DNA of 64,000 nt from Candidatus Gastranaerophilales bacterium. Its GTDB lineage: Bacteria > Cyanobacteriota > Vampirovibrionia > Gastranaerophilales > Gastranaerophilaceae. A program made the translations under genes and the position numbers. The notes beneath the pieces were generated by a model. It was not told the DNA's origin, made no database searches, and saw only the letters and a list, made by a program, of their open reading frames with translations. Shown piece by piece: positions 8,411 to 16,751 of this stretch. The stretch's first letter is position 1. Every line of letters starts with the position of its first letter. The DNA lies in NCBI GenBank assembly GCA_944324305.1, contig CALUVV010000007.1, positions 62,001 to 126,000 of the forward strand, in the 5' to 3' direction.

Positions 8411-8428
8411 ATTGAAAATAGTACTAAA
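8411..8428 (+). promoter_or_regulatory. 18-bp motif shared with the promoter of the 30325 pilin-like gene
   Basis: ATTGAAAATAGTACTAAA occurs here, just upstream of the XRE gene. It recurs exactly on the minus strand at 31087-31104, where it contains the -35 of a G-tract pilin-like gene. AGTACT inside it is palindromic. It could be a binding site of the 8438 XRE regulator linking the two loci, but one exact 18-mer pair could also arise by chance in an AT-rich window this size. Confidence 0.35.
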
Positions 8429-8437
8429 GGTAATTAA

Positions 8438-8758
8438 ATGAACGATATTAAAAAGAAATTAGGTAAAAAAGTTAAATATTACAGAGAGCTGAAGGGGTTA
8501 ACGCAGGAAGAATTGGCTGAAAAAATTGATATTAACTGCCGTTCATTGTCTTTTATTGAATGCGGTACAAATTTTGTTACTGCTGATACTCTTGAAAAAC
8601 TATGTAACAAACTTTCTGTAACTCCTAAGCAGCTTTTTGACTTCGAATATTATCCAAAAAATCCTGATGATATAAAGAAGGAAGTCTGCAAGCTTATTGA
8701 TTTAAATAAGGAAAAGTTAACGGATATTTATAATATTTTAAAGGGCTTTTTGTGCTAG
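8438..8758 (+). CDS. XRE-family transcriptional regulator
   Basis: 106-aa protein with an N-terminal helix-turn-helix of the Cro/C1 (XRE) type. KKVKYYRELKGLTQEELAEKIDINCRSLSFIE (about residues 10-42) is the HTH, followed by TADTLEKLCNKLSVTPKQLFDF. The last ~35 residues form a short helical tail. AAAGG at 8427-8431 gives a good ribosome binding site for ATG 8438. It is divergent from the 7625 pilin-like gene, and the 117-bp spacer holds an inverted repeat and a repeated AT-rich motif, so it probably controls that gene and itself. It overlaps the end of the convergent HD-GYP gene by 4 bases. Confidence 0.88.
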   Translation: MNDIKKKLGKKVKYYRELKGLTQEELAEKIDINCRSLSFIECGTNFVTADTLEKLCNKLSVTPKQLFDFEYYPKNPDDIKKEVCKLIDLNKEKLTDIYNILKGFLC

Positions 8759-9531
8759 GAAACTTTTGCATAATTCTTGTCAGCCGCATAATTAACCAGA
8801 GCTTTAAAAACGAACGGATGTAATTTGCCGTCTTTGACATCCTGATAGATTATTGTTAATGCTTGTTTGGGCGTCATTGATTTTTTATAGGCGCGTGATT
8901 CTGTCAAGGCAGAATATTTATCTGCTATTGAAAGTATTTGTAAATTTAAATCGGCGTTAAAATCTTTTCCTACCCATGGATATCCTGTTTTTTTAGCGTT
9001 CTGGTGATGATTTCGGATTAAATTCAATGTTTTGTTGTTGATGCCTGTATTTTTCAATAGTTCATAACTCAATTCCGAATGCTTATGCATTATTTTGATT
9101 TCATATTCATTCAATTTATCAGGTTTGTTCAGAATTTCCGGAGGAATTAAAACTTTCCCTAAATCGTGCAAGTATGCAGCATCTTCTACAGCCTGTATGT
9201 CAACCCTGTTTTTTAACGCAAACGGAAGGTTTTCGGTTATACCTTTTACAATATTTTGTGTGTCTTTCAAATGATTGTGCTTTAAGTCATTCAATTCTTT
9301 TATATTTAATTTTAAATCAGGATTAAAATCTTTTGTAATATTTTTTATTTTAGGGTTTGATTTAATCATTTTTTGCAGTGCTGTTTCGGATGCAAAACGA
9401 TCAAGGGAAGAATATTCAAACGTGTCAGCGTTTAATTCTCTTCCGAAACCGATGTTAAATCTGCTGCGGTTAACATAAATATTCGGTTGTATTGCGCCCA
9501 CACCAAGCGCTCTGTTAATTTCCGTTCCCAT
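8755..9531 (-). CDS. HD-GYP/HDIG-domain phosphohydrolase-like protein
   Basis: 258-aa protein with an HD-GYP-type domain in its second half. AYLHDLGKVLIPPEILNKP (about residues 120-138) carries the HD pair. HKHSELSYELL and IRNHHQNAKKTGYPW supply the further His ligands and the G-Y-P motif, and LSIADKYSALTE follows. Such domains hydrolyse cyclic di-GMP or related nucleotides. The N-terminal ~90 residues lack a recognisable sensor domain but include RFNIGFGREL, resembling the F-x-G tag of other proteins here. I start it at ATG 9531 rather than at an in-frame TTG two codons upstream. A TATAGT-like -10 is close to the ATG and no ribosome binding site is obvious. Confidence 0.85.
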   Translation of the reverse strand: MGTEINRALGVGAIQPNIYVNRSRFNIGFGRELNADTFEYSSLDRFASETALQKMIKSNPKIKNITKDFNPDLKLNIKELNDLKHNHLKDTQNIVKGITENLPFALKNRVDIQAVEDAAYLHDLGKVLIPPEILNKPDKLNEYEIKIMHKHSELSYELLKNTGINNKTLNLIRNHHQNAKKTGYPWVGKDFNADLNLQILSIADKYSALTESRAYKKSMTPKQALTIIYQDVKDGKLHPFVFKALVNYAADKNYAKVS

Positions 9532-9670
9532 TAACAAAAACTACACTATAATTACACTGCTACATGTTTATAAAGTAATTTTTTTCAGGGAAATTGCCTT
9601 TAATATTAGCCATGTGTACAATTTTTAACAAAATTTCACTAAAGATTAATGTGCGTGATAAAATAGAAAT

Positions 9671-10621
9671 ATGAGAGTTATAAAAAATGTTTTAATTTGC
9701 GGTCTGGGAGCTGTAGGCAGTATTTATGCAGATAAAATACAAACTTTTGATGCTGGGAGTTTAAGGGTTCTGGTTGATAAAGAAAGGCTTGAGAGATATT
9801 CCGAAAATCCTGTTATATTCAACGGTAAAGAACTTAATTTAAAATATGTTTTACCGGATGATAATAATTTTAAAGCTGACTTAATTATTATTGCAACCAA
9901 ATACGACGGTTTAAGTGAAGTTATCGACAATATGGAAAATTTTGTCGGTAAAGATACTGTTATTCTTGCTTTGCTTAACGGTGTTACCAGTGAAAAGATT
10001 ATTGCGGAAAAATACGGAAGAGATAAACTTTTATATTCTTATTTTATCGGCCACAGCGCAATAAGAACGGGCAGAAATGTGACACATGATAATGTTAATA
10101 CCATTGTTTACGGTTCGGAAAATTCAGACGACTTTGAGAATGTTCAAAGAGTTAAGGAATACTTTGAACGCGCTGGTATAAATTACAAAATACCCGAAGA
10201 TATAATTCATTCGCTATGGCTTAAATATATGCTCAATGTTTCGGCAAATCAAACAACGGCAATTTTAGGGCTTACTTTCGGAGAAATGCTTTCTAACGAT
10301 AAGTGTATGGATTTTGCAATCAATATTATGAAAGAGGTTCAGTCGGTTGCTAAAGCCGAAGGGGTTAGGAATACGGATATTATGATTGAAGAAACAATTG
10401 AGCATTTGCGTACAATGATACCCGAAGGAAAAACTTCAATGCTTCAGGATGTGGAAGCAGGCAGAAAAACAGAAGTTGATATGTTTGCGGGCACAGTGAT
10501 CAGACTGGGCGTCAAACACGGTATTGCAACACCTTACAATAAAATTATAAAAGAAATGATTGAAATTATTCATAAAAGTCAGGAGTTAAAGCGGAAAGCT
10601 CAAACTCCTGCAGTTGTTTAA
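9671..10621 (+). CDS. 2-dehydropantoate 2-reductase (ketopantoate reductase family)
   Basis: 316-aa NADPH-dependent reductase of the ApbA/PanE family, which reduces 2-dehydropantoate to pantoate in pantothenate/CoA synthesis. The N-terminal Rossmann motif GLGAVGSIYADK (residues ~11-22) binds the cofactor, and the family segment ALLNGVTSEKIIAEKYG follows near residue 100. Next is the helical C-terminal domain with LWLKYMLNVSANQTTAILG (the K and N...S substrate residues) and TSMLQDVEAGRKTEVD. An extended -10 (TGATAAAAT, hexamer 9659-9664) ends exactly 6 nt before the ATG, so the mRNA is probably leaderless. Related family members act on other 2-oxo acids, so the pathway assignment is likely rather than certain. 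Confidence 0.9.
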   Translation: MRVIKNVLICGLGAVGSIYADKIQTFDAGSLRVLVDKERLERYSENPVIFNGKELNLKYVLPDDNNFKADLIIIATKYDGLSEVIDNMENFVGKDTVILALLNGVTSEKIIAEKYGRDKLLYSYFIGHSAIRTGRNVTHDNVNTIVYGSENSDDFENVQRVKEYFERAGINYKIPEDIIHSLWLKYMLNVSANQTTAILGLTFGEMLSNDKCMDFAINIMKEVQSVAKAEGVRNTDIMIEETIEHLRTMIPEGKTSMLQDVEAGRKTEVDMFAGTVIRLGVKHGIATPYNKIIKEMIEIIHKSQELKRKAQTPAVV

Positions 10622-10622
10622 T

Positions 10623-11452
10623 TTATTTACATCTGATTTTAGTGCTCCAATCTAAATCATTACAATGCAAATAATCTATATTTTCGTTAAAAATTGCCCA
10701 GGCTGTGCAGGCTCGTCCGTTTGCGTCAGTGCTTTTTGACTTATTGCAAAAATCTTTAAACTGGTAATTAGGGTCATCTTTCATCCCGGCAGGATATATT
10801 CCTGTAGATTTTATATCAAATATAAAAACGTCTTTCCCGAACGTATAACTTCCTCTATATCCGTCAATATCAACTTTGATATTCCCGAAATTGTCGATGT
10901 CATTGTTATCATATATATTTAGCATTATCATTACCTGCGTTCCGTCGGCAAGTACAAACCTGTATTCATTAGCGTTCTTGTTATATTCGTTATAATTGCG
11001 TCCGTCAAGTGTTTTCACATAACCGTCAGTAAGACATCCTTCATCAAATCCGCAGTCTTTGATTATTTTTAAGTAAGGCTTAATGTTATTGAAAAATATT
11101 TCAGAGTTAACTTTTGTATTATCTTCTCCAAACCAGCTCCTTACATCCATATTTTCATTACGTGCAAGCATATATGCATTATCTAATACCGAATAAACTT
11201 TTTTTAACCGTGCAATCGTAGATTTTTCTTTATGTTCTGCAATCAACGACGGCATGGTCATAGCAGCGACAACTCCTATAATCCCCAGTGTAATTAAAAC
11301 TTCCGCTAATGTAAAAGCTGTTAAACAGCGCTTAAAATTAAAACACTTTAAACTTTTAGAAAATTTGTAAAAGCGCCCCTTAAACAGTCTATCCGGTGTA
11401 TCTACGCACGTAGTGCCGGGGGGGGGGCGATACTTAATGCTTTAATAATCAT
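10623..11452 (-). CDS. Phase-variable pilin-like gene, out of frame in this sequence (10-C tract)
   Basis: Translation from ATG 11452 (AGGAGG 5 nt upstream) reads MIIKALSIAPPP and then stops after five more codons, because the coding strand has ten C at 11418-11427. One more C would join this start to the downstream frame and give ~276 aa. The long leader would end RCLTA, followed by FTLAEVLITLGIIGVVAAM, the prepilin motif. The globular part has the family motif DIDGYRGSYTFGKDVF and a Cys-containing C-terminus. No start codon with a ribosome binding site exists downstream of the tract, so the gene as written is OFF. A promoter (TTGACA 11500-11505, 17 nt, AATAAT 11477-11482) precedes it. Alternatives are transcriptional slippage, or a base-call error in the homopolymer. 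Confidence 0.8.
11365..11428 (-). repeat. 64-bp leader repeat, copy 1
   Basis: This stretch, from the C-tract through the codons for TTCVDTPDRLFKGRF, is identical over 64 bp to 63905-63968 in another pilin-like gene, with weaker similarity on both sides. It contains CTACG-CA-CGTAG, a small inverted repeat next to the G/C run. Such identity in the leader, while the globular domains differ, points to recent exchange or strong selection on the DNA. Confidence 0.85.
11418..11427 (-). repeat. Homopolymer tract G10 (C10 on the coding strand)
   Basis: Ten consecutive G on the plus strand within the leader codons of the 10623 pilin-like gene. With ten the gene is out of frame; eleven (or eight) restores the frame. 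Confidence 0.95.
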
Positions 11453-11511
11453 TTCTGCCTCCTTTTTTATAAAACCATTATTTATTATTTTTCCGATGTT
11501 GTCAAGTTTTA

Positions 11512-12018
11512 TTAATAACTTTCCTGCTGTACCTGCCGGCTGTAATCAATTGTCTGCCGGCGCATTTGTTCAATTTCATTCACTGTCTGGTCGACTTGCT
11601 CCTGCACACTTTGCGTATTAACTGAGGAGCCGTTTAGTTTAAGTGATGATAAGCCTTTAAAAGTGTTAATTCCTATAAAAAATACAACAACGGCTATTAC
11701 AAGTCCGATTAATAAATCAACTGCCCCGAAGCCGAGTTTATTTTTATTTATAAAGAATTTTATTGCTTCTTCTGTTGTTTTCGGCGTTTTAAGAATTTCT
11801 TCTTCGAGAGAATGCGGTCTTTGTTGTTTTACAAAAAACTTATTGTAAACAGTTAAACCTGTAAAGATTATTATTGATGACAGCGCAACTCCTCCCATTG
11901 CAAGTCCGAATTTTATAACAGCAGTATGCATAACAGCAGAGCGGGTTTGTTCGCACAAGCCCGCATTTGCCGTTAAAAATATCAATGTTAGAAATGTATT
12001 AAAGATTTTATTCTTCAA
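11512..12018 (-). CDS. Small secreted/membrane protein co-transcribed with RNase G
   Basis: ~168-aa protein of unknown function. I start it at TTG 12018, which has AGAGGAAA just upstream and overlaps the rng stop by 11 bases. A longer in-frame extension to 12168 would lie entirely inside rng and encode only its out-of-frame basic tail. From the TTG the protein begins with a signal-peptide-like stretch (KNKIFNTFLTLIFLTANAGLC). Two hydrophobic helices follow (KFGLAMGGVALSSIIIF and LLIGLVIAVVVFFIG), with a Gln/Glu-rich C-terminal helix after them. It is probably an inner-membrane protein with both ends charged. Its position suggests translation coupled to rng. Confidence 0.65.
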   Translation of the reverse strand: MKNKIFNTFLTLIFLTANAGLCEQTRSAVMHTAVIKFGLAMGGVALSSIIIFTGLTVYNKFFVKQQRPHSLEEEILKTPKTTEEAIKFFINKNKLGFGAVDLLIGLVIAVVVFFIGINTFKGLSSLKLNGSSVNTQSVQEQVDQTVNEIEQMRRQTIDYSRQVQQESY

Positions 12019-13786
12019 CTTTTTCCTCTGTTGTTTCTTTAGCTTTTTTGGTTCGCGGTTTTCTTGCTTTTGAAGTTCCGCGGTTTGGTCTTCTTGTCTT
12101 TTTAGGTTTTTCTTCAGTCTGCTCTGGCTGTTGAACTTCTTCCGCCGCAGGTTGTTCGGTCGTTTCAACGGCAGGTTCTACTACTGTTTCAATCACAGGT
12201 TTAATTTCTTCATTCGGTTTTAAAACTGTTTCTGCAGTTTCGATTGTTTGTTCAGTAACTTCCTGAACTTCCTGTTTTTTCTCAAATTTATTTTTTCTGT
12301 TTCCGCGTTTCTTTTTGCTGTCGCGTTTTTCTGTTTCCTGAATTGCAGCGGTTGAAGGATTTTCAACTGCAATTTCAATCTGCTGTACTTCCTGCTGTTC
12401 AGTAATCGGTGTTTCCTGTTGAGGTGCAGGCTGATTTTGATTTTTGTTGTTATTTTTATTCTTTTTAAAATTATTTACAGGTAATTTCATTTTTGCTGCT
12501 TTTGCTCTGTATTCACCTTCCGCAGTCGGTGTTGAGAAGTTGAATTCATTCATAAAGTAGCCTGTTCCCTGACAGTGAGGACATTTTCTCGTAAATATTT
12601 CGGAAAGTGACTGACCCTGTCTGTGTCTTGTAAGTTCTACAAGTCCCAAATCGGAAATTTGACCTACCTGCGGTTTTGCTTTATCGGGTTCAAGCGCAAT
12701 TTCGAGTTCTTCAAGCATCGCAAGTTTGTCTGCGCGCGACATCATATCAATAAAGTCAACAATAATCATACCGCCGATATTTCTTAATCTTAATTGTCTT
12801 GCAATTTCATGAACAGCTTCAATATTTGTTTTTAAAATAGTTTCATCCTGAGTTGAAGAACTTGTGAATTTACCGCTGTTAACATCGATTACCGTAAGAG
12901 CTTCTGTTTGCTGGATAAATAAATATCCGCCTGAGGGCATATTTACCTTAACATTTAAAGCTGCTTTAATTTCTTTATGAATATCAGTAGCTATAAGCAA
13001 GGGTTCAGTTCCTTTATATAAAGTTACCTGAACATTTTTATTCATATGCCAGTTTTGCAGGATGTTTTGAACTCTCTGCATTGCAAAAGCCGTATCAACA
13101 ACGATTTCTTTAACATCTTCCGTACAGGCTTCTCTTATTGTTCTGTAGAGCAAATCCTGATCCCTGTATAAAAGGTTTGGAGGTGTCATTGTTTCTGCAG
13201 CCGTAATAATATTATTCCATTTTTCAAGCAGAATTTCCAAATCTTCCTGAATATCGGCTTCTGACTGTCCTTCCGCTTCAGTACGTATGATTACACCTAC
13301 ACCAACAGGCTTTATTAAGCTTACTACAGATTTTAATCTTGCTCTTTCTTTTGAATTTTCTATCTTTTTACTAATGCTTATGCCCGGTTCATTAGGCATT
13401 AAGACCAAAAATCTTCCGGGTAAGCTTATTTCTGTTGTAACTCTGGGGCCTTTGTGTCCTGTCGGTTCTTTTACTACCTGAACAATAAGTTTTTGTTTCG
13501 GAGAAAGCTTGTCTTTTAATGCACCTTTTCCCATAACATCCTGTGCGTGCAAAAATCCCATTTTATCAACGCCTACGTTTACGAAAGCCGCATCAATACT
13601 CGGCAGAATGTTATCAACCGTTGCAAGATAAACATCGCCTAAAATTACATCTCCTCTTGAAATAAAAAAGTCGGTAACTTTACCGTTTTCCATAACCGCA
13701 GCAATATTATCACGTTCCGCAATAATTATTCTTTTTTCAATGTTTCCGTTTTGCTGCCCGTTTTTGTTGTGTCTGTCATTTGCCAT
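12008..13786 (-). CDS. rng: Ribonuclease E/G family endoribonuclease
   Basis: 592-aa Rne/Rng endonuclease that cleaves single-stranded AU-rich RNA in mRNA decay and rRNA maturation. The S1 domain is at about residues 35-120 (GDVYLATVDNILPSIDAAFV). The catalytic Mg2+ aspartates are D301 (VIDVNSGKF) and D344 (IIVDFIDMM). The Zn-link is C402-x2-C405 (KCPHCQGTG). The tail from ~420 to 592 is low-complexity, rich in Gln, Glu, Pro and Lys (three basic RNRK/KTRRPNRG patches). It resembles the unstructured, partner-binding tails of cyanobacterial RNase E rather than the short RNase G of E. coli. It is in an operon downstream of the radical SAM gene (14-nt gap). Confidence 0.94.
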   Translation of the reverse strand: MANDRHNKNGQQNGNIEKRIIIAERDNIAAVMENGKVTDFFISRGDVILGDVYLATVDNILPSIDAAFVNVGVDKMGFLHAQDVMGKGALKDKLSPKQKLIVQVVKEPTGHKGPRVTTEISLPGRFLVLMPNEPGISISKKIENSKERARLKSVVSLIKPVGVGVIIRTEAEGQSEADIQEDLEILLEKWNNIITAAETMTPPNLLYRDQDLLYRTIREACTEDVKEIVVDTAFAMQRVQNILQNWHMNKNVQVTLYKGTEPLLIATDIHKEIKAALNVKVNMPSGGYLFIQQTEALTVIDVNSGKFTSSSTQDETILKTNIEAVHEIARQLRLRNIGGMIIVDFIDMMSRADKLAMLEELEIALEPDKAKPQVGQISDLGLVELTRHRQGQSLSEIFTRKCPHCQGTGYFMNEFNFSTPTAEGEYRAKAAKMKLPVNNFKKNKNNNKNQNQPAPQQETPITEQQEVQQIEIAVENPSTAAIQETEKRDSKKKRGNRKNKFEKKQEVQEVTEQTIETAETVLKPNEEIKPVIETVVEPAVETTEQPAAEEVQQPEQTEEKPKKTRRPNRGTSKARKPRTKKAKETTEEKVEE

Positions 13787-13800
13787 AAATAAAAAATCCT

Positions 13801-16332
13801 TTATAATTCTTGTAAATCTTTGTCAAAGAACCGTGTACGCTTTATATCAAAAGTTACGTCGGGTGCAATTAAATTCATCAGAATATCTGCTCTCAATGCG
13901 GGAACTCCGTTTTCAACGGTTCCATCTGCTTTATTAATTGCTGATTGACCGGTTTTAAGTACTATGAACAGACTTTCACCTTCAAATCTGTGAGATTTTA
14001 TTGACTGTTTAACGTCTGTTTTTTTTATTAAACCTTTTTTGTTTTTCTTCTCGATAAAAATTTCTTCGGAAGATAAAACTTTGTCTGTATTATATCTTAA
14101 ATTTTCAAAATCGTAAAGTGATTTATTAAAAATGTCAATCTTATATTCTGCCCATTGTGCTGTCATATCAATTGCAGGGGCATTTTTTTCTATTTTAACA
14201 ATACTTATAATTTTTGACTGTTCCGGCAGAACTTTCTCTAACTTTAGTTTGAGTTCGTCAGGCGTAAGGTTATTAAAAAGCTCTAAATCAACGAGTTCGC
14301 ATTCGCTTTCGGCAAATAACGGGAGTGCAATTCCCATTGATACTTTCATTGAAGGATTGTAACCGAGAGAATAAACTATTTCCAGATCTGTTCTGGCAAG
14401 TGCTTTGAAAAAAGTATTCTGCCAGTCAAGATGAGAGAAATATTTTAAAATTCCTGATTTAGTAAGCTTAATTCTGTATTTATAAATTTCTCTGTCGTAA
14501 CCCTGACATGTTTTGGGGTCTTTTATTTCAATTTTTAAATTCTGTGCTTTTTCACTTGCTTTGAAAGGTTTTGCAAGAATTTTACGGGTTTTAAGATTTT
14601 TGCATACACCGCAGTTAACGCATCCTTTTTCACAGGTAGGCTTTGTATTTGAAGCATTAAATTCCGTAATAAACCAATCTTTATCAACACCGATATTTAT
14701 AAAATCCCATGGAAGAACTTCATCTGCAGCATATTGTTTTTGAGCAAGTTCTGCAAGCTTAATCCCGAGTTCTTCCGCTGTTTCATGCCAGATATCTTTG
14801 TTGAAGTATTCGCCCCATGCATCTAAATAGCATCCTTTTTTATAAAGAGCTTCGATATATTTGCAAAGGCTTATATCCCCGCGGGTTAAAACAGCTTCAA
14901 TCTGTGATACGGTATCTTCATGGTAGTTAATTTTTAAGCCTTTAATATGTGCTGTTTTTTCTTTTAAATAGCGGATATGCTCATTTACTTCCTCTAAGCT
15001 CATTTGTCCGTACCACTGGAAAGGCGTAAAAGGCTTGGGAACAAAAATTGATAAAGTGCAGGTTATATCAAGTCCATGGTTTAAACCTTTTTCACGTTTA
15101 ATCTGTTTGCAGCGGTACTTGATTTTACCGAGAAGCTCTGCCATTTCATCCATATCTTGTAACGTTTCTGTCGGAAGCCCGCAGATAAAATAAAATTTAA
15201 TTTTTGACCAGCCGTTTTCATATAATGTCAGAACAGCATTTAAGATTTGTTCTTCCGAAATATTTTTTTTGATTTTATCGCGAAGTCTCTGACTTCCGGC
15301 TTCGGGCGCAAGTGTCATTGTTGATTTTCTTACGCTTTGAACCAAATTTGCAAGTTCAAGATTAAATCCGTCAATACGCTGGCTCGGAAGTGAGACCGAA
15401 ATTTTTTTTTCATTAAAATCAACCGCTAATTCTTTTATTACTTCGTTAATATTTTTGTAATCGTTGGACGAAAGCGAAAGAAGCGAGTATTCATCATAAC
15501 CTGTGTTTTTAACAAGTTCTTTTGCAATTTTAATTATATCTTCCGCAGAACGTTCTCTTATCGGTAATGTTACGTGTCCCGGCTGACAGAAGCGGCACAT
15601 TCTGCCGCATCCGCGTCTTATTTCCACAACAGCCCTGTCCTGCACTGATGTTGAAAACGGTATGGGATAAGACTTTAATGCTGTATTATATTCTAATTGT
15701 GCTATTCTCTTTGTGACGGTTCCGCCTGTTAAAGCTGACCAACGTCCCGAGTTTTCACCGTCGCATAAAGCTTTAATTCTTTCTTTTCGCGGCAACCCTT
15801 TTGTTTTTTCTAAGATTTGGCAAACTTCAATAATACTGTCTTCTCCGTCGCCAATCATAAATACGTCTATGAATTCGGCTACGGGAAGCGGGTTAAAAGC
15901 ACAGGGACCGCCTGCAATTATAATCGGGTCATCATCGCTTCTCATATCGTTGCGGTAAGGAATTTGCGACATTTCAAGCATTTTCAGCACAGTCGGAAAT
16001 GCCATTTCATACTGGAGTGAAAACCCTACCGCATCAAAATCTTTAATATATTTTTTGCTTTCAAGCGCATATAATATTTCGGGCTGAAAATCCGCCTCCG
16101 GAGCGTAAACCCTGTCAGCCATATAATTTGGCTGTTTATTTACCAAATCATATAAAACTCTTACACCTAAGTTGCTAATACCGATTTCGTATTTGTCGGG
16201 AAATGCGAATGCAAATTTTACATCTGCGCTTTCAAAATCTTTATTGTAAGACAGGAATTCTCCGCCTACGTATTGATATGGTTTATTGCATTTATATAAG
16301 GCTTCGTGGTTTTCTCTAAAAAAACAATTCAT
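13801..16332 (-). CDS. B12-binding/radical SAM protein fused to a DUF2344 domain (TIGR03960/TIGR03936 type)
   Basis: 843-aa protein with three parts. The N-terminal B12-binding-like region contains FPDKYEIGISNLGVRVLYDLVN and IIAGGPCAFNP. A radical SAM core follows with the 4Fe-4S motif CGRMCRFC (Cx3Cx2C) near residue 240. The C-terminal DUF2344 domain (KSGILKYFSHLDWQNTFFKALARTDLEIVYSLGYNPSMKVS) starts near residue 620. A cysteine cluster (CEKGCVNCGVCKN) near 575 may hold an auxiliary cluster. In many bacteria these two units are separate genes next to rng; here they are fused, as in cyanobacteria. The substrate is unknown. The gene lies 3 nt after the 16336 gene and just before rng, clearly one operon. 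Confidence 0.92.
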   Translation of the reverse strand: MNCFFRENHEALYKCNKPYQYVGGEFLSYNKDFESADVKFAFAFPDKYEIGISNLGVRVLYDLVNKQPNYMADRVYAPEADFQPEILYALESKKYIKDFDAVGFSLQYEMAFPTVLKMLEMSQIPYRNDMRSDDDPIIIAGGPCAFNPLPVAEFIDVFMIGDGEDSIIEVCQILEKTKGLPRKERIKALCDGENSGRWSALTGGTVTKRIAQLEYNTALKSYPIPFSTSVQDRAVVEIRRGCGRMCRFCQPGHVTLPIRERSAEDIIKIAKELVKNTGYDEYSLLSLSSNDYKNINEVIKELAVDFNEKKISVSLPSQRIDGFNLELANLVQSVRKSTMTLAPEAGSQRLRDKIKKNISEEQILNAVLTLYENGWSKIKFYFICGLPTETLQDMDEMAELLGKIKYRCKQIKREKGLNHGLDITCTLSIFVPKPFTPFQWYGQMSLEEVNEHIRYLKEKTAHIKGLKINYHEDTVSQIEAVLTRGDISLCKYIEALYKKGCYLDAWGEYFNKDIWHETAEELGIKLAELAQKQYAADEVLPWDFINIGVDKDWFITEFNASNTKPTCEKGCVNCGVCKNLKTRKILAKPFKASEKAQNLKIEIKDPKTCQGYDREIYKYRIKLTKSGILKYFSHLDWQNTFFKALARTDLEIVYSLGYNPSMKVSMGIALPLFAESECELVDLELFNNLTPDELKLKLEKVLPEQSKIISIVKIEKNAPAIDMTAQWAEYKIDIFNKSLYDFENLRYNTDKVLSSEEIFIEKKNKKGLIKKTDVKQSIKSHRFEGESLFIVLKTGQSAINKADGTVENGVPALRADILMNLIAPDVTFDIKRTRFFDKDLQEL

Positions 16333-16335
16333 TTT

Positions 16336-16665
16336 TTATGCTAAATCCTCTGGAAAGTATTTGTCAATTTCTATTATTGTACCGTCAAGAGTGTTTTCTT
16401 CAAAAGATTTCATGAATTTAAAAAGGTCGCCGTTCGGAACATCATAATTATACAAAACTGTTTCCCCTTTGTATTCACGCATTACTCTTACGATGTAATG
16501 GCATTTTTCGGCGTATTTTTTCAGATGTTCCGCACTGAATTTATTGCCGTTGTGGTCCTTGTCAATTCTTACATAATTAAAACCCGCATAAAATTTAACT
16601 TTTTCTTTGCTCTCTGCAGGTTTTGAAAATATATCTATAACCTTTTTATTAATTTCGTCACTCAT
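16336..16665 (-). CDS. Hypothetical 109-aa protein, first gene of the radical SAM/rng operon
   Basis: Small soluble protein I do not recognise. It has a charged N-terminus (INKKVIDIFSKPAESKEKV), then a mixed alpha/beta pattern (FYAGFNYVRID, KKYAEKCHYIVRVMREYKGETVLYNYDVP), and an acidic end. There is no membrane segment. It lies 3 nt upstream of the radical SAM gene on the same strand and is therefore almost certainly co-transcribed with it and rng. Its function may relate to that operon, but nothing in its sequence says how. Confidence 0.7.
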   Translation of the reverse strand: MSDEINKKVIDIFSKPAESKEKVKFYAGFNYVRIDKDHNGNKFSAEHLKKYAEKCHYIVRVMREYKGETVLYNYDVPNGDLFKFMKSFEENTLDGTIIEIDKYFPEDLA

Positions 16666-16751
16666 ATTTACATTTAACTATATTAACGGCTGGCATGTCT
16701 AAAATGTTAACAATTTGTGATATAATAGTTAAAGAATTAAGGAGATATATT

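Noticed and set aside
10623-11261. Reading the out-of-frame pilin-like gene as a complete protein starting at the internal ATG 11261
   Set aside because: That start falls after the anchor helix (MTMPSLIA) and has no ribosome binding site. The open frame continues upstream through an intact prepilin motif to the G/C tract, so the gene is better described as frame-disrupted by the tract.
11365-11428. Diversity-generating retroelement or invertible-promoter system at the pilin leaders
   Set aside because: No reverse transcriptase, template repeat, recombinase or long inverted repeats flank the genes. Length variation of the G-tract explains the pattern more simply.
15412-15420. A/T9 run in the radical SAM gene as a slippage site
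   Set aside because: Runs of this size are common in AT-rich DNA and it encodes ordinary Lys codons in frame. Not comparable with the G10 tracts.
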